Part shown: piece after piece, positions 1 through 8,679 of the stretch
Layout of the letters: every line of letters starts with the position of its first letter
Numbering within the stretch: the first letter of the stretch is position 1
Assembly (NCBI RefSeq): GCF_000719335.1
Contig: NZ_JOGB01000035.1
Location: 1 to 64,000, forward strand
DNA length: 64,000 nucleotides
Direction: 5' to 3'
Origin: Streptomyces sp. NRRL S-87
GTDB lineage: Bacteria > Actinomycetota > Actinomycetes > Streptomycetales > Streptomycetaceae
Made by a program: the position numbers and the translations under genes
Notes under the pieces: generated by a model
The model's database searches: none
The model's input: only the letters and a program-made list of their open reading frames with translations
What the model was told of the DNA's origin: nothing

Positions 1-21
1 CCCCACCCCACCCCACCCCCC
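1..21 (-). repeat. G-quadruplex-type tract next to the divIVA terminator
   Basis: On the minus strand this reads one run of six G followed by three runs of four G, separated by single T residues (a 5 bp CCCCA unit on the plus strand). It starts directly after the T-tract of the divIVA terminator. Four G-runs with 1-nt loops fit the classical intramolecular G-quadruplex pattern. A role in transcript 3'-end formation is inference. The repeat may continue outside the window. Confidence 0.6.
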
Positions 22-27
22 GAAAAA

Positions 28-71
28 CGGGCCGGGCCCGGATCCCCGCAAAGGGGTCCGGGCCCGGCCCG
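28..71 (-). terminator. divIVA: Rho-independent terminator of the divIVA end of the dcw cluster
   Basis: The inverted repeat pairs 28-47 with 53-71 around the loop GCAAA; the stem is about 19 bp, almost all G and C, with one bulged base. On the minus strand it is followed by TTTTT at 27-23. It lies 42 bp past the divIVA stop codon and is the only strong terminator seen at this end of the cluster. Confidence 0.85.
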
Positions 72-113
72 TAGAGACTGCCGACGGCTACGTCGGTCGA
101 CGCGACGCCTACC

Positions 114-1271
114 TCAGTTGTCGTCCTCGTCGATCAGGAAGCCCCGCATCGGAGACGGCGCCTGCTGCATCGGCTGCGGCGCGGCCGGCCGCACCGGAGC
201 CATCGGCTGCGTCATCGCCGGGGTCATCTGCTGCTGGCCACCGTAGGACGGCGCGCCCATCGGCGACGGACCGCCGCCCATGCCCATGGCACCGGCCGGG
301 GCCATCGACGGCGTCGTGGTGGCCGGCAGGGACGCGGTCGCCGGGGTGCGCGGCGGCGCGAGGGAGTCGTCCGACTGCGACTCCAGCTGGCGCAGCTGCG
401 ACTCCAGGTACGACTTCAGACGCGTGCGGTACTCGCGCTCGAAGCCGCGCAGGTCCTCGACCTTGCGCTCCAGCGTGGCGCGGGCGGACTCCAGGGAGCC
501 CATCGCGACGCGGTGCTTTTCCTGCGCGTCCCGCTCCAGCGCGTCGGCCTTGGCGCGGGCGTCCCGCTCCAGGCCCTCGGCGCGCGAACGCGCCTCGCCG
601 ACGATCTTGTTGGCCTCGGAGCGGGCCTCCGCGATCGCCTGGTCGGCGGTCTGCTGCGCCAGCGAGAGCACGCGGGCGGCGCTGTCGCCGCCGGGGCCCT
701 GGCCGGGCTGCGGCAGCTGCGGGGGCTGGTGACCCATCGGGGGCTGACCCATCGGCGGCTGACCCATGGGCGGCTGGCCCATCGGCTGGCCCATGGGGTT
801 CTGGCCACCCATGGTGTGCGGCTGCATGGGGCCGCCCATGGGGCCCTGCTGCATGGGGCCGGGACCCTGCTGCATCGGACCGGGGCCCTGCTGCATCGGG
901 CCGGGACCGCCGGGGCCGGCCGGAAGCTGCGGGGCGCCGCCCGGAAGCTGGGGAGCACCACCCGGAAGCTGCGGCGGACCCATCTGCGGCGGGCCCTGCT
1001 GGACCGGCGGGCCGGATATGGCGGCGGGCACGGGGCCGCCGGGGCCGCGCTGGTCCTGGGGCTCGGGCTTGCGCTGCTGCTGCTGGTTCTGCGCGGCGGC
1101 ACGCGTGGCGGCGGCCAGCTTGGCGCGCAGGTCCTCGTTCTCGCGGAGCAGGCGGGTCAGCTCGGCTTCGACCTCGTCGAGGAAGGCATCGACCTCGTCC
1201 TCGTCATAGCCTTCTCGGAGGCGGACGGTCGTGAACTGCTTGTTCCGCACGTCCTCGGGGGTCAGCGGCAT
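114..1271 (-). CDS. divIVA: DivIVA polar growth protein
   Basis: Polar coiled-coil scaffold that directs apical growth and branching in Streptomyces. The 385-residue product begins MPLTPEDVRNKQF, the DivIVA membrane-binding head (about residues 1-35), followed by a first coiled coil to about 75. Next comes a long low-complexity linker rich in Pro, Gln, Gly and Met with repeated QPPMG and QQGPGPM units, a second heptad-rich coiled coil rich in Ala, Glu and Arg (about 205-300), and a Pro/Met-rich tail ending DEDDN. The ATG at 1271 is preceded by GAGGTGAAGAAGAG and matches the family N-terminus; an upstream GTG would add 22 residues without family support. It is the last gene of the dcw cluster. 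Confidence 0.95.
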   Translation of the reverse strand: MPLTPEDVRNKQFTTVRLREGYDEDEVDAFLDEVEAELTRLLRENEDLRAKLAAATRAAAQNQQQQRKPEPQDQRGPGGPVPAAISGPPVQQGPPQMGPPQLPGGAPQLPGGAPQLPAGPGGPGPMQQGPGPMQQGPGPMQQGPMGGPMQPHTMGGQNPMGQPMGQPPMGQPPMGQPPMGHQPPQLPQPGQGPGGDSAARVLSLAQQTADQAIAEARSEANKIVGEARSRAEGLERDARAKADALERDAQEKHRVAMGSLESARATLERKVEDLRGFEREYRTRLKSYLESQLRQLESQSDDSLAPPRTPATASLPATTTPSMAPAGAMGMGGGPSPMGAPSYGGQQQMTPAMTQPMAPVRPAAPQPMQQAPSPMRGFLIDEDDN

Positions 1272-1320
1272 CTCTTCTTCACCTCTACGTAGTCGTCGGC
1301 AGTCGGCAAGACCAGTTCGT

Positions 1321-1617
1321 TCACAGGCTTCTCGCAACGTTGCTCACGATGCTGATCAGGATGTAAACGATGATCATCAGCACGAAGAAGGACAGGTCGA
1401 GTGCCACGCCCCCGAGACGCAGCGGCGGGATGAACCGCCGCAGGAGCTTGAGCGGTGGATCGGTGACAGTGTAGGTGGCCTCAAGAACGACCACCATCGC
1501 CTTGCCTGGTTCCCACGAGCGGGCGAACTGGAAGACGTAGTCCATGACCAGCCGGAAAATGAGCACGACGAGGAAGCACATCAGCGCGATGTAGATCACT
1601 TGCAGTGCCACGCCCAT
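1321..1617 (-). CDS. sepG: YggT-family membrane protein (SepG/YlmG)
   Basis: Small 98-residue integral membrane protein of the YggT family. The first hydrophobic segment is at about residues 3-27 and the second at about 68-92; between them is the conserved stretch with YTVTDPPLKLLRRFIPP. In S. coelicolor the gene in this position is SepG/YlmG, which helps place FtsZ during sporulation division and influences nucleoid compaction. It lies between sepF and divIVA, 84 bp after sepF. The ATG at 1617 has a purine-rich GAGAGGGAAG upstream. Confidence 0.85.
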   Translation of the reverse strand: MGVALQVIYIALMCFLVVLIFRLVMDYVFQFARSWEPGKAMVVVLEATYTVTDPPLKLLRRFIPPLRLGGVALDLSFFVLMIIVYILISIVSNVARSL

Positions 1618-1701
1618 CTCGCGCTTCCCTCTCCCCTTGCTCTCGCTGTCCGGCCGAGCGGCCGGGTGGTCGGTCCCGGTGTCGCGTGTTACTCAATCGG
1701 T

Positions 1702-2310
1702 CTAGCTCTGGTTGAAGAACCCGCCCTCGGCGATGCGGGCCTTGTCCTCCGCCGTGACATCGACGTTAGCAGGCGACAGCAGGAACACCTTCTGCGTCAC
1801 GCGTTCAATGCTGCCGTGCAGACCGAACACGAGTCCGGCCGCGAAGTCGACGAGACGCTTCGCATCAGTGTCGTCCATCTCCGTGAGGTTCATGATCACG
1901 GGGGTGCCCTCGCGGAAGTGTTCCCCGATGGTACGGGCCTCGTTGTAGGTCCGGGGGTGCAGCGTCGTGATGCGGTAGGGCTCCCGCTCGGACACGACCT
2001 TGGGCATGATCACCGGTGCGTTCTTCTCCAGGCTCGGGCGTTCGGGTGTGATGGATGCCACGGGGGCGATTCGCGCCGGACGCCCGCTTTCCGCCGGCAG
2101 CGGGGCCGGCTCGCGGGGTGCCGGCGGCTGGGCGACCCGTACCGGTTCGTCCGGGGCCGGGGCCTGGTGCGGAGGCTGGTGCCGCCGGCGGTCCCGCTCC
2201 GGTTCGGGCTCGGGCTCGAATTCGTCGTCGGGATCGAACCCGGGGCCGTCGTACCCATCGTCCTCCACGAGGCCGAGGTAGACCGCCATCTTGCGCATCG
2301 CGCCGGCCAT
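1702..2310 (-). CDS. sepF: SepF cell division protein
   Basis: Membrane-tethering partner of FtsZ. The 202-residue product has a short N-terminal segment ([14 protein letters not shown]), an acidic and proline-rich linker at about 20-85, and the globular SepF (DUF552) domain from about 100 to 195. That domain carries the typical [19 protein letters not shown] and the [16 protein letters not shown] helix. The start at 2310 is preceded by GGAGG nine bases upstream. It sits 139 bp after ylmE, so a promoter of its own is possible. Confidence 0.93.
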   Translation of the reverse strand: MAGAMRKMAVYLGLVEDDGYDGPGFDPDDEFEPEPEPERDRRRHQPPHQAPAPDEPVRVAQPPAPREPAPLPAESGRPARIAPVASITPERPSLEKNAPVIMPKVVSEREPYRITTLHPRTYNEARTIGEHFREGTPVIMNLTEMDDTDAKRLVDFAAGLVFGLHGSIERVTQKVFLLSPANVDVTAEDKARIAEGGFFNQS

Positions 2311-2449
2311 TCTCTGAGTCCTCCGCTCTGTGGTGGATCGCCCTCGTCACCGATGGGCACTGCGTTCGACTGCCCGCGATCCACGTGGCCCGTCCCCGAT
2401 CTGCGGGAATGACCATATTTTCTGCTGTGGTCCGACTTTCTTCGCGACG

Positions 2450-3172
2450 TTACCCGAGCCGGGGTCGGCTTCCGAGTACCGCAGTGCCGACGCGTACGTG
2501 TGTCGCCCCTGCCGCCACGGCCTGCTCGAGGTCCCCGCTCATACCGGCCGAGACCATCGTGGCAGCCGGATGGACGGCGCGCAGGCGGGATGACAATTCC
2601 ACCAACCGCGCGAACGCCTCCTGTTCGCGGCCCGCGTACGGACCGGCGAGCGGGGCGACGGTCATGAGGCCGTCGAACCGGAGTCCCGGGGCGGCGGCCA
2701 GCAGGCCGGCCAACTCCTCGACGCGGTCGGGGGCGGCGCCGCCGCGCGCCCCCCGCTCCTCGCCGGCCTCCGCGTCGAGCGCGACCTGGACGAGGCAGCC
2801 GAGCTCGCGCCCGGCCGTCTCCGCCGCCGCCGAGAGGGCGGTGACCAGTCGGGGGCGGTCGACGGACTGCACCAGATGCGCATAACCGGCCACGGAACGG
2901 GCTTTGTTCGTCTGCAGCTGGCCCACGAAGTGCCAGACGAGCGGCAGATCCGCGCAGTCGGCGGCCTTCGGCGCCGCCTCCTGGTCCTTGTTCTCCGCCA
3001 CGTGCCGGACGCCCAGCTCCGCCAGCAGCCGCACGTCGCTCGCGGGGTAGGTCTTGGTGACCACGATGAGGGTCACTTCCTCCCGCTTGCGACCGGCTGC
3101 GGCACAAGCGGAAGAAATACGTTCCTCCACCCGCGCCAGGTTCGCGGCCAGTTCGGCCCTGCGGTCGGTCAT
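2450..3172 (-). CDS. ylmE: YggS/YlmE-family PLP-binding protein
   Basis: Pyridoxal-phosphate homeostasis protein of the PLPBP/YggS family, a single alanine-racemase-like TIM barrel; 240 residues, usual for the family. The PLP lysine lies in VVTKTYP (about residue 40), and HFVGQLQTNK, SVDR and GMSGDLEQAV are typical family motifs. The start ATG overlaps the pgeF stop by 4 bases (ATGA), so the two are translationally coupled. The family is conserved next to ftsZ in actinobacteria and Gram-positives. It has no demonstrated catalytic activity and is thought to buffer PLP. Confidence 0.92.
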   Translation of the reverse strand: MTDRRAELAANLARVEERISSACAAAGRKREEVTLIVVTKTYPASDVRLLAELGVRHVAENKDQEAAPKAADCADLPLVWHFVGQLQTNKARSVAGYAHLVQSVDRPRLVTALSAAAETAGRELGCLVQVALDAEAGEERGARGGAAPDRVEELAGLLAAAPGLRFDGLMTVAPLAGPYAGREQEAFARLVELSSRLRAVHPAATMVSAGMSGDLEQAVAAGATHVRVGTAVLGSRPRLG

Positions 3173-3903
3173 CGCGACTCCAGCCAGACATATCCGGCGA
3201 GCCGCCCGGTGGTGCGGTCGCGGCGGTACGAGTAGTGGTCGGGCGATTCGAGGGTGCAGACGGCGGAGCGCGCGAGGTCGCGTACGCCGAGCGCGACGAG
3301 CTGCGCGTGCACGCCGGCGACCACGTCGACGGCCGGAGTGCCCCAACTCGTCTCGGCGTACGCCTGCGGTACGACGGCGGCGACGGCCTCGCGCATGTCG
3401 GCGGGCACCTCGTAGCAGCGCCCGCAGACCGCGGGGCCGGTACGGGCGGTGATGCGGACGGGGTCCGCGCCGAGCGCGGCCATCGCCTCGACGACGGCGG
3501 GCACCACACCGGCGACCAGGCCGGGCCGGCCCGCGTGCGCCGCGGCCGCGACCCCGGCGACGGGGTCGGCCAGCAGGACGGGGGTGCAGTCGGCGGTCAG
3601 GACCGCCAGTGCCAGTCCGGGGCGGGTGGTGACCACGGCGTCCACGGCCGGGACCGGGCCGTCGGCCCAAGGTCCGTCGACCACGGCCACGTCGCGGCCG
3701 TGCACCTGGTTCATCCAGACCACGCCCTCCGGGGCGAGGCCCAGGGACCGGGCGGCCCGGGCGCGGTTCTCGCGCACCGCGGCGGGGTCGTCCCCGACCG
3801 CGCCGCCCAGGTTGAGCTCCTCGTACGGAACGGCGCTCACCCCGCCCCACCGGTCGGTGAAGGCGAAGTGGGCGCCGCTCGCGTGGTGCTGCTCGCTTAT
3901 CAC
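3169..3903 (-). CDS. pgeF: PgeF/YlmD, multicopper-polyphenol oxidase (laccase-like) domain protein
   Basis: Member of the YfiH/PgeF (DUF152, LACC1-like) family, 244 residues. Related proteins remove wrongly incorporated residues from peptidoglycan precursors in E. coli or act on purine nucleosides; which applies here is not shown by sequence. Motifs seen: [12 protein letters not shown] at the start, NQVHG, a metal-site [19 protein letters not shown] and the cysteine in [11 protein letters not shown]. The GTG start at 3903 overlaps the ftsZ stop (GTGA), and its own stop overlaps the ylmE start, so the three are one translation unit. Confidence 0.9.
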   Translation of the reverse strand: MISEQHHASGAHFAFTDRWGGVSAVPYEELNLGGAVGDDPAAVRENRARAARSLGLAPEGVVWMNQVHGRDVAVVDGPWADGPVPAVDAVVTTRPGLALAVLTADCTPVLLADPVAGVAAAAHAGRPGLVAGVVPAVVEAMAALGADPVRITARTGPAVCGRCYEVPADMREAVAAVVPQAYAETSWGTPAVDVVAGVHAQLVALGVRDLARSAVCTLESPDHYSYRRDRTTGRLAGYVWLESR

Positions 3904-5111
3904 TTCAAGAAGTCCGGTACGTCCAGCTCTTCGGCGGGGCTGTCCTGGTACGGACGGGCCGTGGGCACCTGGGGCGCGGCGACCGTGGGGGCCACCGGCA
4001 CCTCGGGGGCGGGCTCGACCGGCGCCGGGGGCTCCTCGCGCGGGGTGACCGTGCCCAGTCCGCCGAAGGCGGGGCGGGCCGGCTCGGGGGCGCGGACCGG
4101 GGCCGGGGGCTCCTCGCGCTTGGTGGAGGCGGCGCCGATCACGTTGTCCCGGCGGGCCGGGGGCTGGCCCCCGTCGAAGCCGGCCGCGATGACCGTGACC
4201 CGGACCTCGTCGCCGAGGGCGTCGTCGATGACGGCGCCGAAGATGATGTTCGCCTCCGGGTGGGCGGCCTCGCTGACCAGCTGGGCGGCCTCGTTGATCT
4301 CGAAGAGGCCGAGGTCGGAGCCACCGGAGATGGACAGCAGCACGCCCCGGGCGCCGTCGATGGAGGCCTCCAGCAGCGGCGAGGAGATCGCCATCTCGGC
4401 GGCGGCCACCGCGCGGTCGTCGCCGCGGGCCGAGCCGATGCCCATGAGGGCCGAGCCGGCCTCGGACATCACGGACTTGACGTCGGCGAAGTCGAGGTTG
4501 ATCAGGCCGGGGGTGGTGATGAGGTCGGTGATGCCCTGGACACCGGAGAGCAGGACCTGGTCGGCCGACTTGAAGGCGTCCAGGACCGAAACCTGGCGGT
4601 CCGAGATGGACAGCAGCCGGTCGTTCGGGATGACGATGAGGGTGTCGACCTCTTCGCGCAGGGCGGCGATGCCGTCCTCCGCCTGGTTCGCGCGGCGGCG
4701 GCCCTCGAAGGTGAACGGGCGGGTGACCACGCCGATCGTCAGGGCGCCCAGCGAGCGCGCGATGTTGGCGACGACCGGGGCACCCCCGGTGCCGGTGCCG
4801 CCGCCCTCGCCCGCGGTGACGAAGACCATGTCGGCCCCCTTGAGGACCTCCTCGATCTCCTCGCGGTGGTCCTCGGCGGCCTTGCGGCCGACCTCGGGGT
4901 TGGCGCCGGCGCCCAGACCCCGGGTGAGTTCGCGGCCGACGTCGAGCTTGACGTCGGCGTCGCTCATCAACAGCGCCTGCGCGTCGGTGTTGATGGCGAT
5001 GAACTCGACGCCCTTGAGACCGACCTCGATCATTCGGTTGATGGCATTGACACCACCGCCGCCGACACCGATGACCTTGATGACTGCGAGGTAGTTCTGC
5101 GGTGCTGCCAC
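3900..5111 (-). CDS. ftsZ: FtsZ, tubulin-like division GTPase
   Basis: Forms the cytokinetic ring. The product has 403 residues when started at the GTG at 5111 ([20 protein letters not shown]), the usual Streptomyces N-terminus. An upstream in-frame start would add 12 residues; GTG 5111 has AGAGG 8 bases upstream. The GTP-binding glycine loop, the tubulin signature [12 protein letters not shown] at about 104-115 and the T7 loop [11 protein letters not shown] are intact. A Pro/Glu-rich linker follows from about residue 320, and the C-terminal peptide DVPDFLK is the conserved tail that binds SepF and other partners. It heads the ftsZ-pgeF-ylmE translation unit. Confidence 0.97.
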   Translation of the reverse strand: MAAPQNYLAVIKVIGVGGGGVNAINRMIEVGLKGVEFIAINTDAQALLMSDADVKLDVGRELTRGLGAGANPEVGRKAAEDHREEIEEVLKGADMVFVTAGEGGGTGTGGAPVVANIARSLGALTIGVVTRPFTFEGRRRANQAEDGIAALREEVDTLIVIPNDRLLSISDRQVSVLDAFKSADQVLLSGVQGITDLITTPGLINLDFADVKSVMSEAGSALMGIGSARGDDRAVAAAEMAISSPLLEASIDGARGVLLSISGGSDLGLFEINEAAQLVSEAAHPEANIIFGAVIDDALGDEVRVTVIAAGFDGGQPPARRDNVIGAASTKREEPPAPVRAPEPARPAFGGLGTVTPREEPPAPVEPAPEVPVAPTVAAPQVPTARPYQDSPAEELDVPDFLK

Positions 5112-5389
5112 GTCGAAGGCCTCTCGCCTCGAGTTACGTGTCGTCACACCGCGGGCCTGCGCTGCGACGACTGATGCCGAAATGGGACGGTCCGTACGCG
5201 CCGACCCGAACCCTCACCCTGAAGTTTAGGGTTAGGAGTGTGTCTGTTCCTTGGACTCTTCCGGACAGGACACTAAGTCGACAAGTGGCGCGCGTTCAAC
5301 GAACACGCCGAACCTCCCGTTTTTCTTTTCACCCTATGTGATCACCCATATCCCTGGCCAACCAGGGTGCTTCCCTGTTCGACCTGGCG
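5112..5389 (-). promoter_or_regulatory. ftsZ: ftsZ upstream regulatory region
   Basis: This 278 bp gap is the largest inside the dcw cluster. On the minus strand it holds an AT-richer stretch near 5319-5335, the imperfect palindrome AACCCTAAACTTCAGGGT near 5218-5235, and a GACAC motif about 27 bp before the start codon; GACAC is the core recognised by the sporulation regulator WhiA. Streptomyces ftsZ is known to have several promoters, one of them sporulation-specific. Exact -10 and -35 boxes cannot be assigned with confidence from sequence alone. Confidence 0.6.
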
Positions 5390-6124
5390 TCAACTCCGCG
5401 ACACCGCAGGGGCGCTGGGGGCGCTCACGTCGAAGTGACCGGCCCCCGGGGCGGCTTTCATCAGCGCGGTCAGCGCACGGCCCTTCAGGGCCCCGCGCTC
5501 CGAGCTCCCCCACACGACCGTACGCCCCCCTGCCAACTCCAGCACGACGGAGTCGTACGAGCGCACGCGGACGACCCGGGTGTCCGCGGCCACGGCCCGC
5601 GGCAGGTCGCCGGCCACGCCCACCGCCTCCAGCAGGAGCCGCTCCTCGTCGAAGCGGCGCAGGCTGGGCGATCCCGCGGCCGCCAGTTCGAGGACGGGGA
5701 CGCCCCGGGGGGCCTTGCGGACGGTGGCGAAGCGGACGCCCGAAGCATCCACTTCCACGAAGTCCGCACCCTTTTCGAGGAGCAGGACCGGTGTGCGCTC
5801 GGTCACCTTCAGCCCGATCCCGTGCGGCCAGGCGCGGACCACGTCGACCGAGCCGACGCGCGGCAGTTGGCCGCGCAGCCGCGTCCCGATCTCGTCGGTG
5901 TCGACGGACGCCAGCGGGGCGCCCAGCGACACGGCGGCCGCGGCGCGCACCTGGTCGGGGGTGAGCACCGCGGTGCCGGAGACGCTCACCTTCTCGACCC
6001 GCAGCCAGGAGGAGCCGTACAGCACCCAGGAGCCGCCGCCCGCGAGCAGCAGGGCGGCGGCGATCCCGAGGAGCACGGGCGTGCGCCGGAACCAGGGACG
6101 TCTCGCGGTCTGGGGTCCGGCCAC
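5390..6124 (-). CDS. ftsQ: FtsQ/DivIB division protein
   Basis: Bitopic membrane protein of the FtsQ-FtsL-FtsB divisome subcomplex, 244 residues. It has a short basic cytoplasmic tail, one membrane segment at about 18-36 (LLGIAAALLLAGGG), then the extracytoplasmic POTRA domain from about 42 (VEKVSVSGTAVLTPDQV) and the beta domain. The GTG at 6124 has AGGAGG 9 bases upstream. It is 18 bp after murG. Confidence 0.93.
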   Translation of the reverse strand: MAGPQTARRPWFRRTPVLLGIAAALLLAGGGSWVLYGSSWLRVEKVSVSGTAVLTPDQVRAAAAVSLGAPLASVDTDEIGTRLRGQLPRVGSVDVVRAWPHGIGLKVTERTPVLLLEKGADFVEVDASGVRFATVRKAPRGVPVLELAAAGSPSLRRFDEERLLLEAVGVAGDLPRAVAADTRVVRVRSYDSVVLELAGGRTVVWGSSERGALKGRALTALMKAAPGAGHFDVSAPSAPAVSRS

Positions 6125-6142
6125 TCGTGCTCGCCTCCTGCG

Positions 6143-7237
6143 TCAGCGGTTCCGGTGCGCGGCGATCGCCTCGTACACCATGGCGACCAGCAGCTCGTCG
6201 GCGTCCCGGCGGCCGAACTCGGCGGCCGCGCGGGACATCTCGTAGAGCCGGTGCGGGTCGGCCAGTACCGGCAGGACCTGGCCCTGGACCCACTCGGGGC
6301 TCAGTTCCGCGTCGTCGACGAGGAGGCCGCCGCCAGCCTTGACCACCGGCTGGGCGTTGAGCCGCTGCTCGCCGTTGCCGATCGGCAGCGGGACGTACGC
6401 GGCGGGGAGCCCGACGGCGGAGAGTTCGGCGACGGTCATCGCGCCCGCGCGGCACAGCATCATGTCGGCCGCGGCGTACGCGAGGTCCATCCGGTCCACG
6501 TACGGTACCGGGACGTAGGGCGGCATCCCGGGCATGTTGTCCACGCGCGGCAGTTCGTTCTTCGGGCCGACCGCGTGCAGGATCTGGACGCCGGAGCGCT
6601 GGAGCGTCGGGGCGACCTGCTGGACGACCTCGTTGAGGCGCCGGGCGCCCTGCGAACCGCCGGAGACCAGCAGGGTCGGCAGGTTCGGGTCGAGACCGAA
6701 GGCGGCGCGGGCCTCGGCGCGGACCGCGGCCCGGTCGAGGGTGGCGATGGTGCGGCGCAGCGGGATGCCCACGTAGCGCGCGCCCCGCAGCTTGCTGTCG
6801 GGCGTGGAGACCGCGACGGCGGCCGCGTAGCGCGAGCCGATCTTGTTGGCCAGGCCGGGCCGGGCGTTGGCCTCGTGGACCACGATCGGCACGCCGAGGC
6901 GCTTGGCCGCCAGGTAGCCGGGCAGCGCCACGTAGCCGCCGAAGCCGACGACGCAGTCGGCCTTGGTCCGCGTGAGGATCTCCTCGGCGGCCTTGATGGT
7001 GCCGCGCAGCCGCCCGGGGACGGTGATCAGCTCGGGGGTGGGCTTGCGGGGCAGCGGCACGGCGGGGATGAGCCCGAGCTCGTAGCCGCGCTCCGGCACG
7101 AGCCGGGTCTCCAGGCCGCGTTCCGTGCCGAGGGCAGTGATGCCCACGGTGGGGTCCTGCCTGCGCAGGGCGTCCGCGAGGGCGAGCGCCGGCTCGATGT
7201 GGCCGGCGGTCCCCCCACCGGCAAGTACGACATGCAC
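6143..7237 (-). CDS. murG: MurG, lipid II-forming GlcNAc transferase
   Basis: Transfers GlcNAc from UDP-GlcNAc to lipid I on the cytoplasmic membrane face, giving lipid II. The 364-residue product has the GT28 fold: N-terminal acceptor domain with [16 protein letters not shown] and [10 protein letters not shown], and C-terminal donor domain with [23 protein letters not shown] and [11 protein letters not shown]. The start is the GTG at 7237. It is separated by only 6 bp from ftsW, so the flippase/polymerase step and this transferase are co-transcribed. Confidence 0.96.
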   Translation of the reverse strand: MHVVLAGGGTAGHIEPALALADALRRQDPTVGITALGTERGLETRLVPERGYELGLIPAVPLPRKPTPELITVPGRLRGTIKAAEEILTRTKADCVVGFGGYVALPGYLAAKRLGVPIVVHEANARPGLANKIGSRYAAAVAVSTPDSKLRGARYVGIPLRRTIATLDRAAVRAEARAAFGLDPNLPTLLVSGGSQGARRLNEVVQQVAPTLQRSGVQILHAVGPKNELPRVDNMPGMPPYVPVPYVDRMDLAYAAADMMLCRAGAMTVAELSAVGLPAAYVPLPIGNGEQRLNAQPVVKAGGGLLVDDAELSPEWVQGQVLPVLADPHRLYEMSRAAAEFGRRDADELLVAMVYEAIAAHRNR

Positions 7238-7243
7238 CGAAAT

Positions 7244-8620
7244 TCACCGCTCTCCGGACAGACGCTTCTTGACGCGCCGTCTCATCGACTTCCATCCAAG
7301 CCCGGCCCGCTTCCAGCCGAACCTCGGCTGCCGCATGGCGAGCGCCGCGCGCGCCGCCGGCTCCTCACGCGCGAACGCGATGAGCAGCCCGACGGCGAAC
7401 ATGGTCGGCAGCAGGGCAGACCCTCCGTAGGAGAACAGCGGGAGCGGGACACCGGCGATCGGCAGCAGACCGAGCACCGCACCTACGTTGATCACGGCCT
7501 GGGCCGTGATCCAGGTGGTCACCCCTCCCGCGGCGTACCTCACGAAGGAGTCCTCCGTGCGTCCGGCCACGCGGATACCCGCATAGCCTAGAGCCGCGAA
7601 CAGGGCCAGCACCGACAGCGTCCCCGCCAGTCCCAGTTCCTCCCCGGTGATGGCGAAGATGAAGTCGGTGTGGGCTTCGGGCAGTTGTCCCCATTTTTCC
7701 ACACTGGCGCCGAGACCGGAACCGAACCATCCACCGGAGGCCAGGGCGTAGAGTCCGTGCACGGCCTGCCAGCACAGGTCACCCTTGCCCGGATCGGTGG
7801 CGCCGAGGCAGGCGAGCCGGTCCATCCGGTGCGGGCTCGTCTTGATGAGGACCGCCACGATCAGGCCGGCCAGCCCGAGCACGCCCACGAAGAGCCGGGT
7901 CGGCGCCCCCGCCAGCCACAGCAGGCCGAACAGGATGGCCGTGAGGATCATCGCGGTGCCCATGTCCCCGCCGAGCATGATCAGCCCGAGGAGCAGGAAC
8001 GCCACCGGGATCAGCGGCACCAGGAGGTGCTTCCACTGGGTCAGCAGGTCCTTGTCGCCCTTGCGGGCCAGGAGGTCGGCTCCCCACAGGATCAGCGCCA
8101 GCTTGCCGAACTCGCTGGGCTGGAGCATGAACGGGCCGCCCAGCGAGATCCAGTTCTGGTTGCCGCCGACCGAGACCCCTATCCCGGGGACCTGGACCAG
8201 CACCATGAGGAACACGGTCGCGGCCAGCACCGGGTAGGAGAGCGCCCGGTGCAGCTTCACCGGCATCCGGGAGGCCGTCAGCAGCAGGCCGGTGCCGAGC
8301 AGGGCCGCGAAGAGCTGTTTCTGGAAGAAGTACGAGGCCGGCAGCCCCTTCTGCAGCGCCGTGATCATCGACGCCGAGTAGACCATCACCAGCCCTAGGA
8401 CGGTGATGAGCAGCGCACTGCCGAAGATCAGGTAATAGGCCGTGAGCGGCCGGTCCCAGGTGCGCCGGAGCTGCCGGTAGGTGGTGCGGACCCGCTCGAG
8501 GGGACCGCGCCCGGACGGCTTCCGGGGCGGCCCGGAGCGCACCGGACGCCTGCGGCCGAGGGTCCTGGGCGCCTTGGGCGCCGAGGGGCGCCGCCCGGCG
8601 CCCACCGCCACGCGCTGCAT
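7244..8620 (-). CDS. ftsW: FtsW, SEDS peptidoglycan polymerase of the divisome
   Basis: SEDS-family glycosyltransferase that polymerises lipid II with its partner FtsI. 458 residues: a basic, Arg/Pro-rich cytoplasmic N-terminus of about 60 residues, then ten predicted membrane segments. The long extracytoplasmic loop between about 270 and 330 contains SPHRMDRLACLG and AHTDFIFAITGEELG. The C-terminal SEDS signature FSYGGSALLPTMFAVG is present. The ATG at 8620 has GGAGGGG 9 bases upstream. The tail is very basic. Confidence 0.95.
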   Translation of the reverse strand: MQRVAVGAGRRPSAPKAPRTLGRRRPVRSGPPRKPSGRGPLERVRTTYRQLRRTWDRPLTAYYLIFGSALLITVLGLVMVYSASMITALQKGLPASYFFQKQLFAALLGTGLLLTASRMPVKLHRALSYPVLAATVFLMVLVQVPGIGVSVGGNQNWISLGGPFMLQPSEFGKLALILWGADLLARKGDKDLLTQWKHLLVPLIPVAFLLLGLIMLGGDMGTAMILTAILFGLLWLAGAPTRLFVGVLGLAGLIVAVLIKTSPHRMDRLACLGATDPGKGDLCWQAVHGLYALASGGWFGSGLGASVEKWGQLPEAHTDFIFAITGEELGLAGTLSVLALFAALGYAGIRVAGRTEDSFVRYAAGGVTTWITAQAVINVGAVLGLLPIAGVPLPLFSYGGSALLPTMFAVGLLIAFAREEPAARAALAMRQPRFGWKRAGLGWKSMRRRVKKRLSGER

Positions 8621-8679
8621 GTGTCTGTTCCCCTCCACTCGTACGAGCAGCCGGCCGGACAGACCTGTCGCCCGGGCCC

